From: an uncultured Peptococcaceae bacterium
GTDB taxonomy: Bacteria; Bacillota; Desulfotomaculia; Desulfotomaculales; Desulfocucumaceae
Length of the DNA stretch: 20,570 nucleotides
Assembly: GCA_958417755.1 (NCBI GenBank)
Contig: CATZDY010000040.1
Location: forward strand, 1-20,570
Direction: 5' to 3'
Shown: positions 1 through 7,433 of the stretch, one piece after another
Numbering within the stretch: position 1 is the stretch's first letter
Layout of the letters: each line of letters opens with the position of its first letter
Position numbers and translations under genes: made by a program
The notes under the pieces: model-generated
The model's input: only the letters and a program-made list of their open reading frames with translations
The model's database searches: none
Told to the model about the DNA's origin: nothing

Positions 1-18
1 TTTGATGTATGGTAGCAT

Positions 19-38
19 GTATCAAATTTTTTTGATAC
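19..38. promoter_or_regulatory. Inverted repeat upstream of rho, possible operator
   Basis: GTATCAAA (19-26) and TTTGATAC (31-38) form a perfect 8-base inverted repeat around TTTT. A third half-site, TTTGAT, lies at 1-6. The right arm overlaps a possible -35 hexamer, TTGATA (32-37), which is 17 bases upstream of a weak -10-like TAAAAC (55-60). The arms are AT-rich and no U tract follows, so this looks more like a protein-binding site or a weak RNA hairpin than a terminator. Its assignment to rho control is inference, because the TTG start of rho lies about 190 bases downstream. Confidence 0.3.
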
Positions 39-224
39 GGCAAAAGCGAAAGAGTAAAACAAATGCTTCTCATCATGCTTGTCAAGACAACGATCAATAA
101 TCTGCGGGATATACAAAGAACAAAGCTTCTCTCCCCATATGCATTTCAAATGATTTTTTATTCCATGTAAATATCAATTTTCCCAATGGTTTCTTAATAT
201 ATTTGGAAAGGAAGGCTTTTTGAT

Positions 225-1562
225 TTGACGCATCAAGATTTAGAAAGTAAAACTCTACAGGAATTGTATAAAATTGCCAGAGAAATGGAGTTAAGCGGTT
301 ATTCAAGGTTGCGTAAAAAAGAATTGATCTTTGAAATTAACAAAGCCATGACTGAAAAAAATGGTTCCTTGGTAGCCAGCGGCATTTTGGAAATGTTACC
401 GGATGGATATGGCTTTTTAAGGCCTTTTAGTTATCTGCCCAGCAATGATGATATTTATGTTTCTGCTTCCCAAAGAAGGCGTTTTGATTTACGTACCGGG
501 GATCGGGTGACCGGACAAGTACGAAGCCCTAAAGACAATGAGAAGTACTTTGCTTTATTACGGGTAGAACAAGTGAATGGTTACGCCCCGGAGCTCTCCA
601 GTGAGCGATTGCATTTTGATGGTTTAACGCCCTTGTACCCCCAAGAAAGATTGCGTTTAGAACGTTCCCCCAGTGATTATTCCACCCGCTTAATTGATTT
701 GATTGCTCCCATTGGCAAAGGCCAACGGGGATTGATTGTATCTCCCCCTAAAGCTGGCAAAACAATATTAATCAAAGAAATTGCCCATAGTGTTACCCAA
801 AATTATCCGGATATTCACCTGATGGTTTTGCTCATTGATGAACGTCCAGAGGAAGTGACAGATATCGAACGTTCGGTGGATGGAGAAGTGGTAAGTTCAA
901 CCTTTGATGAGCCACCGGAAAATCATGTAAAGGCTGCGGATATGGTATTGGAAAGAGCTAAACGTTTGGTGGAGCATAAAAAAGATGTGGTGATTTTAAT
1001 GGACAGTATCACCCGTTTGGCCAGAGCACATAATTTGGTGGTATCCCCCAGTGGTAGAACCTTAAGCGGAGGAGTTGATCCCGCTTCTTTGCATCGTCCC
1101 AAACGATTTTTTGGGGCAGCTCGCAATGTGGAAGAAGGGGGCAGTTTAACCATATTAGCCACAGCCTTAGTAGATACTGGCAGTCGTATGGATGATGTCA
1201 TCTTTGAGGAGTTCAAAGGAACAGGCAATATGGAGCTGATTTTAGACCGAAAATTAGCTGAAAGGCGGATTTTCCCAGCCATTGATGTGGTGCGTTCCGG
1301 GACTCGTAAGGAAGAATTATTACTCACTAAGGATGAATTGGAATGGACTTGGCATTATCGCCGGGGGGTGGCTGGAATGGCTCCAGTGGAAGCTTTGGAA
1401 ATGATGTTAGAGCGAATGAAAAAAACCAAAACCAATGCAGAATTTATGCAAAGCTTTAAAGCACCCAAAAGGACCATTATCAACCGTTCTGCAAAATTAC
1501 CGGATCAAATTACCAAACGGCAAGAACCAAATGCAGGCAAGGGGCAAGATAGTCAGCAATAG
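225..1562 (+). CDS. rho: Transcription termination factor Rho
   Basis: Hexameric RNA-dependent ATPase that binds nascent RNA and releases RNA polymerase. Residues 1-45 form the Rho N-terminal helical domain. Residues about 48-120 are the cold-shock-like RNA-binding domain with GYGFLR at 61-66. The RecA-type ATPase core follows, with Walker A SPPKAGKT (173-180), Walker B VVILMD (255-260), the secondary RNA-binding loop region around 277-300, and the conserved segment GTGNMELILDRKLAERR. At 445 residues the length is close to the family norm; a polar tail of about 25 residues ends the protein. The start is TTG at 225, supported by GGAAAGGAAGG (205-215) nine bases upstream and by the fit to the Rho N-terminal domain. 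The gene is probably monocistronic, since an intrinsic terminator follows at 1666-1695. Identification is secure; the exact start slightly less so. Confidence 0.98.
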   Translation: MTHQDLESKTLQELYKIAREMELSGYSRLRKKELIFEINKAMTEKNGSLVASGILEMLPDGYGFLRPFSYLPSNDDIYVSASQRRRFDLRTGDRVTGQVRSPKDNEKYFALLRVEQVNGYAPELSSERLHFDGLTPLYPQERLRLERSPSDYSTRLIDLIAPIGKGQRGLIVSPPKAGKTILIKEIAHSVTQNYPDIHLMVLLIDERPEEVTDIERSVDGEVVSSTFDEPPENHVKAADMVLERAKRLVEHKKDVVILMDSITRLARAHNLVVSPSGRTLSGGVDPASLHRPKRFFGAARNVEEGGSLTILATALVDTGSRMDDVIFEEFKGTGNMELILDRKLAERRIFPAIDVVRSGTRKEELLLTKDELEWTWHYRRGVAGMAPVEALEMMLERMKKTKTNAEFMQSFKAPKRTIINRSAKLPDQITKRQEPNAGKGQDSQQ

Positions 1563-1665
1563 AAATCCAAATACCCGGCATGTTGATGCATGGCAATCAA
1601 TATAGGAATAAAGTCATGTTACGAGCAAGTGGTGTATAAAAAATAAAAAATAAGGAAATCCTGTT

Positions 1666-1695
1666 AAAGGCATGCAGTAAGCATTGCCTTTTTAT
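1666..1695 (+). terminator. Intrinsic terminator after rho
   Basis: AAAGGCATGC (1666-1675) pairs with GCAtTGCCTTT (1681-1691) through a 5-base loop, with one bulged T at 1684. A T-rich run, TTTTTATTTT, follows the 3' arm. It sits about 100 bases after the rho stop and just before the ribosome binding site of the peptidase gene, so it would separate the two units. Confidence 0.65.
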
Positions 1696-1744
1696 TTTGT
1701 CTATTTGAGGTATGAAAAACATGCAAAACATGAGGAGAGAAAAA

Positions 1745-2602
1745 ATGTTTGCATCCAAAAAAGTACGTTCAATCTTGGCCATTGGTTTCCTGATGCTCCT
1801 ATTGCTATTGGCTATGTGGATGGATACAGGAGCCCAATATCCTGCTTATGCCAATGGCAATGATGAAAAACAGCAAGTAGCCCCTTCTAAGGGATTTTAT
1901 GTGGTAGCGCCAGGGGATACATTATATGCCATTGCCCAAAGCTTTGGAATGGGTCCGGATGAGTTGTCAAAATACAATCAATTGTCCAGTGGTGATTTCA
2001 TTGTGGTAGGGCAGGTGTTGCAAATACCAGATGCCCAAATCCATCAAGTTGTTTCAGGAGAGACCCTTTGGTCCATAGGGAAAGATTACGGGGTTTCTGT
2101 GGAGCAGTTGATCCAGTGCAATCGCATTGCTGATGGACGTTTTCTCAAGGCAGGAGAAAATTTGTTGATACCAGTTGCCACTGAAAAAATCCCCACCCCT
2201 GGGGCAGAGCCAGTAGTGCCAGAGGAAAAAATGATTTGGCCTGTGATGGGCTGGATTAGCTCTCCCTTTGGAGAAAGGGAGGGGAGATTGCACAAGGGCT
2301 TGGATTTAGCAGCCAATATGGGATATCCTATTTTAGCTGTTCAAAAGGGCGTGGTAACCTATGCAGATGAAATGGGAACCTATGGATTGATGGTCACAGT
2401 GGACCATGGCAATGGCTTGGAAACAGTCTATGCCCATGCAGCAAGTTTATTGGTGCAAAAAGGTGAATCTGTGGAGCAAGGGCAAGTGATTGCCTTGGTT
2501 GGTAGTACAGGACGTTCCACAGGACCGCATTTGCATTTGGAAGTACGGGTCAATGGAAAACAAGTGAATCCCCTGTTATTTTTAGCAAATACCAAAGTAT
2601 AA
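1745..2602 (+). CDS. Exported LysM-LysM-M23 metallopeptidase (peptidoglycan hydrolase-like)
   Basis: Predicted cell-wall peptidase acting outside the membrane. With the start at 1745 it has 285 residues: a positive N-terminus (ASKKVRS), a hydrophobic signal or anchor segment at about 9-26, LysM repeats at about 51-95 and 99-143 (each with a PGDTLYAIA or SGETLWSIG core), a proline-rich linker, and a LytM/M23 domain from about 165 to 280. Zinc ligands are visible as H183 and D187 (HKGLD) and H264 in PHLHLEV; H231 and H262 are the likely catalytic histidines, so the active site looks complete. An in-frame ATG at 1712 lacks a properly spaced ribosome binding site, whereas GAGGAGA (1732-1738) is ideally placed for the ATG at 1745. 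LysM repeats bind peptidoglycan GlcNAc chains. Its role (growth, division or sporulation-related remodelling) cannot be told from sequence. Hairpins bound it on both sides, suggesting a single-gene unit. Confidence 0.93.
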   Translation: MFASKKVRSILAIGFLMLLLLLAMWMDTGAQYPAYANGNDEKQQVAPSKGFYVVAPGDTLYAIAQSFGMGPDELSKYNQLSSGDFIVVGQVLQIPDAQIHQVVSGETLWSIGKDYGVSVEQLIQCNRIADGRFLKAGENLLIPVATEKIPTPGAEPVVPEEKMIWPVMGWISSPFGEREGRLHKGLDLAANMGYPILAVQKGVVTYADEMGTYGLMVTVDHGNGLETVYAHAASLLVQKGESVEQGQVIALVGSTGRSTGPHLHLEVRVNGKQVNPLLFLANTKV

Positions 2603-2656
2603 TTGATTTTTATAAAAAATTTATATAGCTTTTTAAGAATAACTACTGTGGAAAAG

Positions 2657-2692
2657 AATAGGCTGTTGACAAGTTTTTGTCAACAGCCTATT
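2657..2692 (+). terminator. Long perfect hairpin after the M23 peptidase gene
   Basis: A perfect 16-base stem (2657-2672 with 2677-2692) closes on a GTTT loop; its core reads GGCTGTTGACAA and the reverse complement. It lies 54 bases after the peptidase stop and 64 bases before the radical SAM gene. The 3' flank, TATATGTGG, is not a real U tract, so it may act as a weak or bidirectional terminator or as a 3'-end protecting structure. Confidence 0.6.
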
Positions 2693-2756
2693 ATATGTGG
2701 TGATGTTGTCAATGCCTTAAATTTGTTGCTTTTCATCAAGCTGCTGGGGGTAAAGT

Positions 2757-4004
2757 ATGTATACAATGGTTTATGCTGATGAGCAGGGACGTTTCTACGA
2801 TCAGCCAAGCCTTCTGGCTTTAGGTCGAAGTGGTGATGTTTTTACAGCGCTAGAGGAAGAGGATATGATGGAATTGCCGGCAGGCGCTTCTTTGGTGTCC
2901 ATTCCCCAGGGGCACCCAGCTGGGCTGAGCAAAACAGGAAAATTTAGGTTATGGGAACAAGACGCTTGGGGCAAACCTGCTTATGCTTTGGGGGCATTGT
3001 TACCTCAAGGATATACCCGTACCTTATTACCAGCTTACCGACGTAAAAAGAAAGATAAAAGTTTGCCTTTATTCGGATATGCGGCAGTGGCATGGCACAA
3101 GGGGAAGCTGTATGTGGCTGCCCGTAAAACAGATGAGCCTAAATACTGGGATCCCCAGTATTACAATACACCGGAATTACCCCAAATGGTTGCGAAGGCA
3201 CAACTGCAAATGCCTCATAATCGTATTGTCAAACAACTGGCCCATTGTGCTTTGCAATATCAATGTTTTACAGCGCAAAATATTTTTTACCGTCATTGGG
3301 AGGGCGGAATCCCCGTATCTCCCCGTTGCAATGCCCGTTGTATGGGGTGCATTTCTTTACAGCCAGCAGAATGTTGTCCTGCTCCCCAGTCCAGGATTCA
3401 GTTTACCCCCTTACAAGAAGAAGTGGCGGAAATTGCTGTACCCCACCTCAATGGCAGCCCTGAAGCTATTATTAGTTTTGGCCAAGGTTGTGAAGGAGAG
3501 CCTGCCTTGTCTCCCATAGTTCCTTCTGCTGTACGCATGATCCGGCAGGCTACCAAAGAAGGTACCTTGAATATGAATACCAATGCTGGTTTTACCAAGG
3601 GCATTGTGGCTGCCTGTGATGCTGGGCTGGATTCGCTGCGGGTTAGCCTTATCAGTGCCCGGGAGGAGGCTTACAATGCCTATTACCGGCCTAAAGACTA
3701 TTCATTGCATCAAGTGAAGCAATCCATTGCCTATGCCCGGGCCCAAGGTATTTTCGTATCCATCAATCTATTGCTTTTTCCTGGTTTTACAGATCGGGAG
3801 GAAGAAATGGACGCTTTGTTGGCAATGCTTTTTCAGTACAATATCAATATGGTCCAAATGCGCAACTTAAATATTGATCCTGATACATTTTTAGCTTCCA
3901 TGCCCAAAGCCCGGGGAGAATGTGTAGGGGTGGGGGGATTGCTTGAGGGGTTGCAACAAATACCAAAAATAAAGGTGGGGAATTTTTCCCATCCAGTCAA
4001 GTAA
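2757..4004 (+). CDS. Radical SAM protein of unknown function
   Basis: 415-residue protein with a radical SAM core. The 4Fe-4S motif is CNARCMGC, with Cys 191, 195 and 198 (CxxxCxxC). A GEP motif at 247-249 fits the SAM-binding GGEP position, and a TIM-barrel-like stretch follows with strands such as TLNMNTN and SINLLLF. The first 190 residues form a separate domain that I do not recognise; it includes a basic run, YRRKKKDKS, near residue 95. Two adjacent cysteines lie shortly after the cluster motif (AECCPAP), but there is no obvious SPASM or twitch-type multi-Cys tail, so a single cluster is likely. The start at 2757 is supported by GGGGG (2746-2750) six bases upstream. It stands apart, with a hairpin before it and a strong promoter for rpmE after it. 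From memory, similar proteins occur near rpmE in Peptococcaceae-like Clostridia. Substrate and reaction are unknown. Confidence 0.88.
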   Translation: MYTMVYADEQGRFYDQPSLLALGRSGDVFTALEEEDMMELPAGASLVSIPQGHPAGLSKTGKFRLWEQDAWGKPAYALGALLPQGYTRTLLPAYRRKKKDKSLPLFGYAAVAWHKGKLYVAARKTDEPKYWDPQYYNTPELPQMVAKAQLQMPHNRIVKQLAHCALQYQCFTAQNIFYRHWEGGIPVSPRCNARCMGCISLQPAECCPAPQSRIQFTPLQEEVAEIAVPHLNGSPEAIISFGQGCEGEPALSPIVPSAVRMIRQATKEGTLNMNTNAGFTKGIVAACDAGLDSLRVSLISAREEAYNAYYRPKDYSLHQVKQSIAYARAQGIFVSINLLLFPGFTDREEEMDALLAMLFQYNINMVQMRNLNIDPDTFLASMPKARGECVGVGGLLEGLQQIPKIKVGNFSHPVK

Positions 4005-4072
4005 TGTTTATTGACAAAGACCAGAAACCCAAGCAGGAGAAAAGACCTGGAAGGTAGAAATTATCAAATTTG

Positions 4073-4101
4073 TTGCGGCTATGCTTGGTCTGTGATATAA
4101 T
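4073..4101 (+). promoter_or_regulatory. Strong sigma-A-type promoter for rpmE
   Basis: TTGCGG (4073-4078) and TATAAT (4096-4101) are separated by exactly 17 bases, and TGA just before the -10 gives an extended -10 element (TGATATAAT). Transcription would start near 4108, giving a leader of about 130 bases before rpmE. This is the best vegetative promoter match I found in the window. Confidence 0.75.
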
Positions 4102-4176
4102 ATGCGTTGTTACAAAGACAAGGGTAATAGTGTATCTAAGGCCAGCAGTGCTCGTTGCAATCATGATGAATACGCA

Positions 4177-4199
4177 ATGAACCAGGAAAAATGGTTCAT
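4177..4199 (+). promoter_or_regulatory. Stem-loop in the rpmE leader
   Basis: ATGAACCA (4177-4184) pairs perfectly with TGGTTCAT (4192-4199) across the A-rich loop GGAAAAA. It lies in the transcribed leader 25 bases before the rpmE ribosome binding site. Ribosomal protein genes, including L31 genes in several phyla, often carry autoregulatory leaders, so this could be part of one. I cannot match it to a known consensus by eye. Confidence 0.4.
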
Positions 4200-4236
4200 A
4201 GAGCAAATAGATTTCTGAATGAAAGAGGTGAGTGGT

Positions 4237-4437
4237 ATGAAAGAGGGAATACATCCCACATTGAATATGGCAAAAGTAAGTTGTGTTTGTGGTGAAACAT
4301 TTGAAGCTCTTTCCACTAAGAAAGAATTGCGGGTTGAAATTTGTTCCAAATGCCATCCATTTTACACGGGTTCCCAGCGAGCCGTGGAAGTGGGCGGACG
4401 GGCTGATCGGTTCCGCAAAAAGTATGGTTTAAAATAA
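4237..4437 (+). CDS. rpmE: 50S ribosomal protein L31 (zinc-binding type)
   Basis: 66-residue bL31 protein of the large ribosomal subunit. It opens MKEGIHP, like other L31 proteins, and keeps all four zinc-ligand cysteines: C16 and C18 (CVC) and C36 and C39 (CSKC). It is therefore the zinc-containing C+ paralogue, not the zinc-free form induced under zinc shortage. HPFYTG and the C-terminal RADRFRKKYG are further family signatures. The start at 4237 is preferred over the in-frame ATG at 4219 because GAGGTG (4225-4230) lies six bases upstream and the resulting N-terminus matches the family. It is expressed from the promoter at 4073-4101. A hairpin downstream may limit read-through into the next gene. 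Confidence 0.97.
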   Translation: MKEGIHPTLNMAKVSCVCGETFEALSTKKELRVEICSKCHPFYTGSQRAVEVGGRADRFRKKYGLK

Positions 4438-4496
4438 AAGTATGGATAAAATGCAAGAGATATGTTAAACGTGATGGTCAGAAAAGAGGATTTTAG

Positions 4497-4519
4497 ATAG
4501 CAGAGCAGTGCTCTGCTAT
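4497..4519 (+). terminator. Hairpin after rpmE, possible terminator or attenuator
   Basis: ATAGCAGAGC (4497-4506) pairs perfectly with GCTCTGCTAT (4510-4519), leaving a 3-base loop, and is followed only by TTTCC. The stem is strong but the U tract is short, so partial termination between rpmE and the YqhQ-like gene is plausible. It ends 11 bases before the AAAGGAGG ribosome binding site of the next gene. Confidence 0.5.
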
Positions 4520-4545
4520 TTCCGCATACAAAAGGAGGGATGATA

Positions 4546-5427
4546 ATGGCAGGATTCCAATACGGTGGTCAGGCGGTCATAGAAGGGGTTATGATGCGGG
4601 GACCATCCAGCCGGGCAGTGGCAGTGCGTTCTCCTGAAGGTAATATTGTTTTGGATGAAAAAGACGTGGGCTCTATAACAAAACGATATCCTTTTCTAAA
4701 ATGGCCTTTTGTACGGGGTGTAGTGGCCTTGGTGGAATCCCTATTGGTGGGAATAGAAGCTTTAAGTTATTCAGCCAACCAGGCCTTGGGTGAAGAAGAA
4801 GAATTAAGCAAAACAGAGATTGCCTTAACCATGTTGTTTGCCTTTGGGGTAGCGGCAATATTTTTTGTGGCCTTGCCCACAGGGGCAGCCCATTTTACAA
4901 AGGGTTTTATTCATAGCGTGTTTCTCCAAAATTTGATAGAGGGCGTTGTACGCTTGTTTTTATTTTTGGCTTATGTCATGATCATTGGACGAATGGCGGA
5001 TATTCGCAGGGTTTTTCAATATCATGGAGCGGAACATAAAGTCATCAATGCCTATGAAGCCGGGGAAAATTTGCAGGCATCCACAGTGCAGAAATATTCT
5101 ACGTTTCATCCCCGTTGTGGAACCAGCTTTATTTTGATTGTATTGGTCATGAGTATTTTTGTATTTTCTTTGTTAGGGCATCAGGCGTTGCTTTTTAGCG
5201 TCATTTCTCGTTTGTTGTTATTACCTGTGTTGGCGGGGCTATCCTATGAGTTATTGAAATTATCAGCCCGGTATGCAGAAAATCCTTTGTGCCGGTTTTT
5301 CCTGGTCCCTGGACGTTGGATGCAGGGACTTACCACCAGAGAACCGGATGATACTCAAGTGGAAGTAGCCATAGCAGCTTTTGAAGCTGTGCGGAAAGAT
5401 GGAAAGGAAGACTACCATGTTAGATAA
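4546..5427 (+). CDS. YqhQ-like DUF1385 membrane protein
   Basis: 293-residue protein that I recognise as the DUF1385 family (B. subtilis YqhQ); its biochemical function is not established. The N-terminus carries the family block YGGQAVIEGVMMRGP (residues 6-20). Hydrophobic segments lie at about 92-113, 131-149, 193-211 and 215-240, so it is an integral membrane protein. The conserved YHGAEHK (159-165) and FHPRCGTSF (187-195), with two His and a Cys, look like a possible metal or catalytic site near the membrane. The start at 4546 is preferred over the in-frame ATG at 4540, because GGAGG (4534-4538) would sit directly against the earlier ATG. Its 3' end overlaps prfA by 11 bases, implying translational coupling with the release factor gene. 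The name yqhQ is a homology label only. Confidence 0.9.
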   Translation: MAGFQYGGQAVIEGVMMRGPSSRAVAVRSPEGNIVLDEKDVGSITKRYPFLKWPFVRGVVALVESLLVGIEALSYSANQALGEEEELSKTEIALTMLFAFGVAAIFFVALPTGAAHFTKGFIHSVFLQNLIEGVVRLFLFLAYVMIIGRMADIRRVFQYHGAEHKVINAYEAGENLQASTVQKYSTFHPRCGTSFILIVLVMSIFVFSLLGHQALLFSVISRLLLLPVLAGLSYELLKLSARYAENPLCRFFLVPGRWMQGLTTREPDDTQVEVAIAAFEAVRKDGKEDYHVR

Positions 5428-6487
5428 GTTGGCGGGCCTTGAGCAGCACTATGAAGAGCTGGAGCAGAAAATTGCGGATCCGGCAGTGATAGCTGATAAT
5501 AACCGATGGCAGCAATATGTAAAAAGCCATTCGGAATTGACAGAAGTGGTGGGGGCTTATCGGGAATTAAAAACAGTTCTGGAGGAAATCCAGGATGCCA
5601 AAGATATGTTGGAGGATAAACCGGATCCAGAATTTAAAGAAATGTTGGAATTGGAATTGGCTTCATTGGCTGAAAAACAACAGGCCTTAGAATCTCAGTT
5701 GAGGATTTTGCTGTTGCCAAAGGATCCCAATGATGATAAGAATGTGTTGGTAGAAATCCGGGCTGGCACAGGGGGAGAAGAAGCAGCTCTTTTTGCGGCA
5801 GATTTGTTTAAAATGTATACCCGCTATGCAGAACGCAAAGGTTGGAAAGTGGACATTATGAACACCAGTTATACAGATATTGGTGGTTTTAAAGAGGTTG
5901 TTTTTATGGTGGAAGGAAAGGGCGCCTATAGTATGCTAAAGTTTGAAAGCGGTACCCATCGGGTCCAACGGGTTCCTTCCACCGAGTCCCAGGGACGCAT
6001 TCATACCTCAGCCGCCACAGTGGCTGTTTTGCCTGAAGCTGAAGAAGTGGAAGTGGATATCAATCCCAATGATATTCGGGTTGATTTGTTTTGTTCCACT
6101 GGTCCAGGGGGCCAATCAGTGAATACCACCCAATCAGCTGTCCGTTTGACCCACATTCCCACTGGTATTGTGGTTTCTTGTCAGGATGAAAAAAGCCAGC
6201 ATAAAAATAAAGACAAGGCTTTACGAGTGTTGCGGGCTAGAATCATGGATAAATTACAGGAAGAGCAGCGGCAGGAAATTGCCAGCAACCGTAAATCCCA
6301 AGTGGGCAGCGGGGATCGCAGCGAACGCATTCGTACATACAATTTCCCCCAGGCCAGAGTGACGGATCATCGCATTGGGCTAACCACTCACCGGTTGCCG
6401 GAAATACTGATGGGCAATTTGGATGAAATCATTGATGCTTTGATTGGCTATTATCAAGCAGAAAATTTAAAAGCAGCGGAAGCATAG
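5417..6487 (+). CDS. prfA: Peptide chain release factor 1
   Basis: Class I release factor that reads UAA and UAG at the ribosomal A site and triggers peptidyl-tRNA hydrolysis. The 356-residue length is typical. The codon-recognition motif is PST (187-189), fitting the PxT of RF1 rather than the SPF of RF2. The catalytic GGQ is at 231-233 in STGPGGQSVN, and Q233 is the expected methylation target of PrmC, encoded next. HRVQRVP and DEKSQHKNK are further signatures. The reading frame is open from 5381, but ATG 5417 is favoured: it follows GGAAAGGAAG (5401-5410) and gives the normal MLDKL-type N-terminus. It overlaps the upstream membrane-protein gene by 11 bases, and prmC follows after 49 bases. 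Confidence 0.97.
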   Translation: MLDKLAGLEQHYEELEQKIADPAVIADNNRWQQYVKSHSELTEVVGAYRELKTVLEEIQDAKDMLEDKPDPEFKEMLELELASLAEKQQALESQLRILLLPKDPNDDKNVLVEIRAGTGGEEAALFAADLFKMYTRYAERKGWKVDIMNTSYTDIGGFKEVVFMVEGKGAYSMLKFESGTHRVQRVPSTESQGRIHTSAATVAVLPEAEEVEVDINPNDIRVDLFCSTGPGGQSVNTTQSAVRLTHIPTGIVVSCQDEKSQHKNKDKALRVLRARIMDKLQEEQRQEIASNRKSQVGSGDRSERIRTYNFPQARVTDHRIGLTTHRLPEILMGNLDEIIDALIGYYQAENLKAAEA

Positions 6488-6536
6488 GTTTTTTATTGTA
6501 AGTCAAATGGGATAAAGGCGGAAATGGATTGCTGAT

Positions 6537-7433
6537 ATGATGACCCAAAAGGACAAAACCATAGGGCGGTTGCTGGCCAATGCAACCGCCTTTTTGCGAC
6601 AAAAAAATATACCCAACCCCAGATTGGATGCAGAAGTCCTATTGGGACATTGTCTAGACTGTAGTCGGGTGCACCTGTATGCTTCTTCCCATATGGGCGT
6701 GGCAATGCCAAGGGTAAAACAATATCAAGCCCTTTTGGAGCGGCGAGGGAAAGGGGAACCAATTGCTTATTTGTTGGAGAGCAAGGAATTCATGGGGCTA
6801 AAGTTTTTTGTTTCTCCTGCTGTATTGATTCCCCGGCCGGAAACAGAGTCCTTGGTGGAAATTGCCTTGGATTTTGTCCAAAAAGAACCTAATCCTCCAG
6901 GGTGCCTTGTGGATGTGGGGACTGGCAGTGGGGCCATTGCCATTACATTAGCTTGTTCATGGCCCCAGGCTCAGGTATATGGCCTGGATATCTCCTCTAA
7001 GGCTTTGGCTGTAGCCCGAAAGAATGCTGCCATACATGGGGTTTTGCCCCAAGTATCTTTGTTGCCCAGCGATTTATTGGCAGCCTTGCCTTTAGAAATC
7101 CAAGGTAAGGTGGATGTTATCATTGCCAATCTCCCGTATATTCCTTCTCCAGAAATAGCTGGCTTAATGGCTGATGTGAAAAATTATGAGCCTTTGTTAG
7201 CCTTGGACGGGGGCAAGGATGGTTTGGCTTTGTATCGTCAATTGGTGCCCCAGGCTTGGCGATATTTGCGTCCAGGAGGCCTTTTGCTTATGGAAATCGC
7301 CTCCGGACAAGCCCAAACATTAGCCCAGCTTATGAAAACAGAGTGGAAGATTGACATCCTTTTGGATTTAGCTGGGCGGGAACGCATTGTTTGGGGTAAA
7401 AAACATTGTCATAAAAGGCAAGGGATAAAATGA
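6537..7433 (+). CDS. prmC: Peptide chain release factor N5-glutamine methyltransferase
   Basis: SAM-dependent enzyme that methylates the glutamine of the GGQ motif in release factors; its substrate RF1 is encoded just upstream. It has 298 residues: an N-terminal helical domain (about 1-85) with IPNPRLDAEVLLGH, the linker block LIPRPETE, then a Rossmann methyltransferase domain with VDVGTGSGAIAI (SAM site, G128-G132). The catalytic-site motif, usually NPPY, reads NLPY here (198-201), so the second position is Leu. The core Asn, Pro and Tyr are kept and the rest of the protein fits PrmC well. Initiation at 6537 or the adjacent ATG 6540 lacks a close Shine-Dalgarno; only AAAGGCGG (about 6514-6521) is present, 15 bases away. 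The stop overlaps the next gene's start (ATGA at 7430-7433). Confidence 0.94.
   Translation: MMTQKDKTIGRLLANATAFLRQKNIPNPRLDAEVLLGHCLDCSRVHLYASSHMGVAMPRVKQYQALLERRGKGEPIAYLLESKEFMGLKFFVSPAVLIPRPETESLVEIALDFVQKEPNPPGCLVDVGTGSGAIAITLACSWPQAQVYGLDISSKALAVARKNAAIHGVLPQVSLLPSDLLAALPLEIQGKVDVIIANLPYIPSPEIAGLMADVKNYEPLLALDGGKDGLALYRQLVPQAWRYLRPGGLLLMEIASGQAQTLAQLMKTEWKIDILLDLAGRERIVWGKKHCHKRQGIK

Noticed and set aside
923..1327. 134-codon minus-strand frame inside rho
   Set aside because: Antisense shadow of a strongly conserved gene.
2983..3519. 178-codon frame inside the radical SAM gene
   Set aside because: Shadow of the real frame, with unlikely composition and no domain.
3997..4356. 119-codon minus-strand frame across the rpmE promoter and leader
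   Set aside because: Covers regulatory DNA and rpmE antisense, with no ribosome binding site or recognisable motif.
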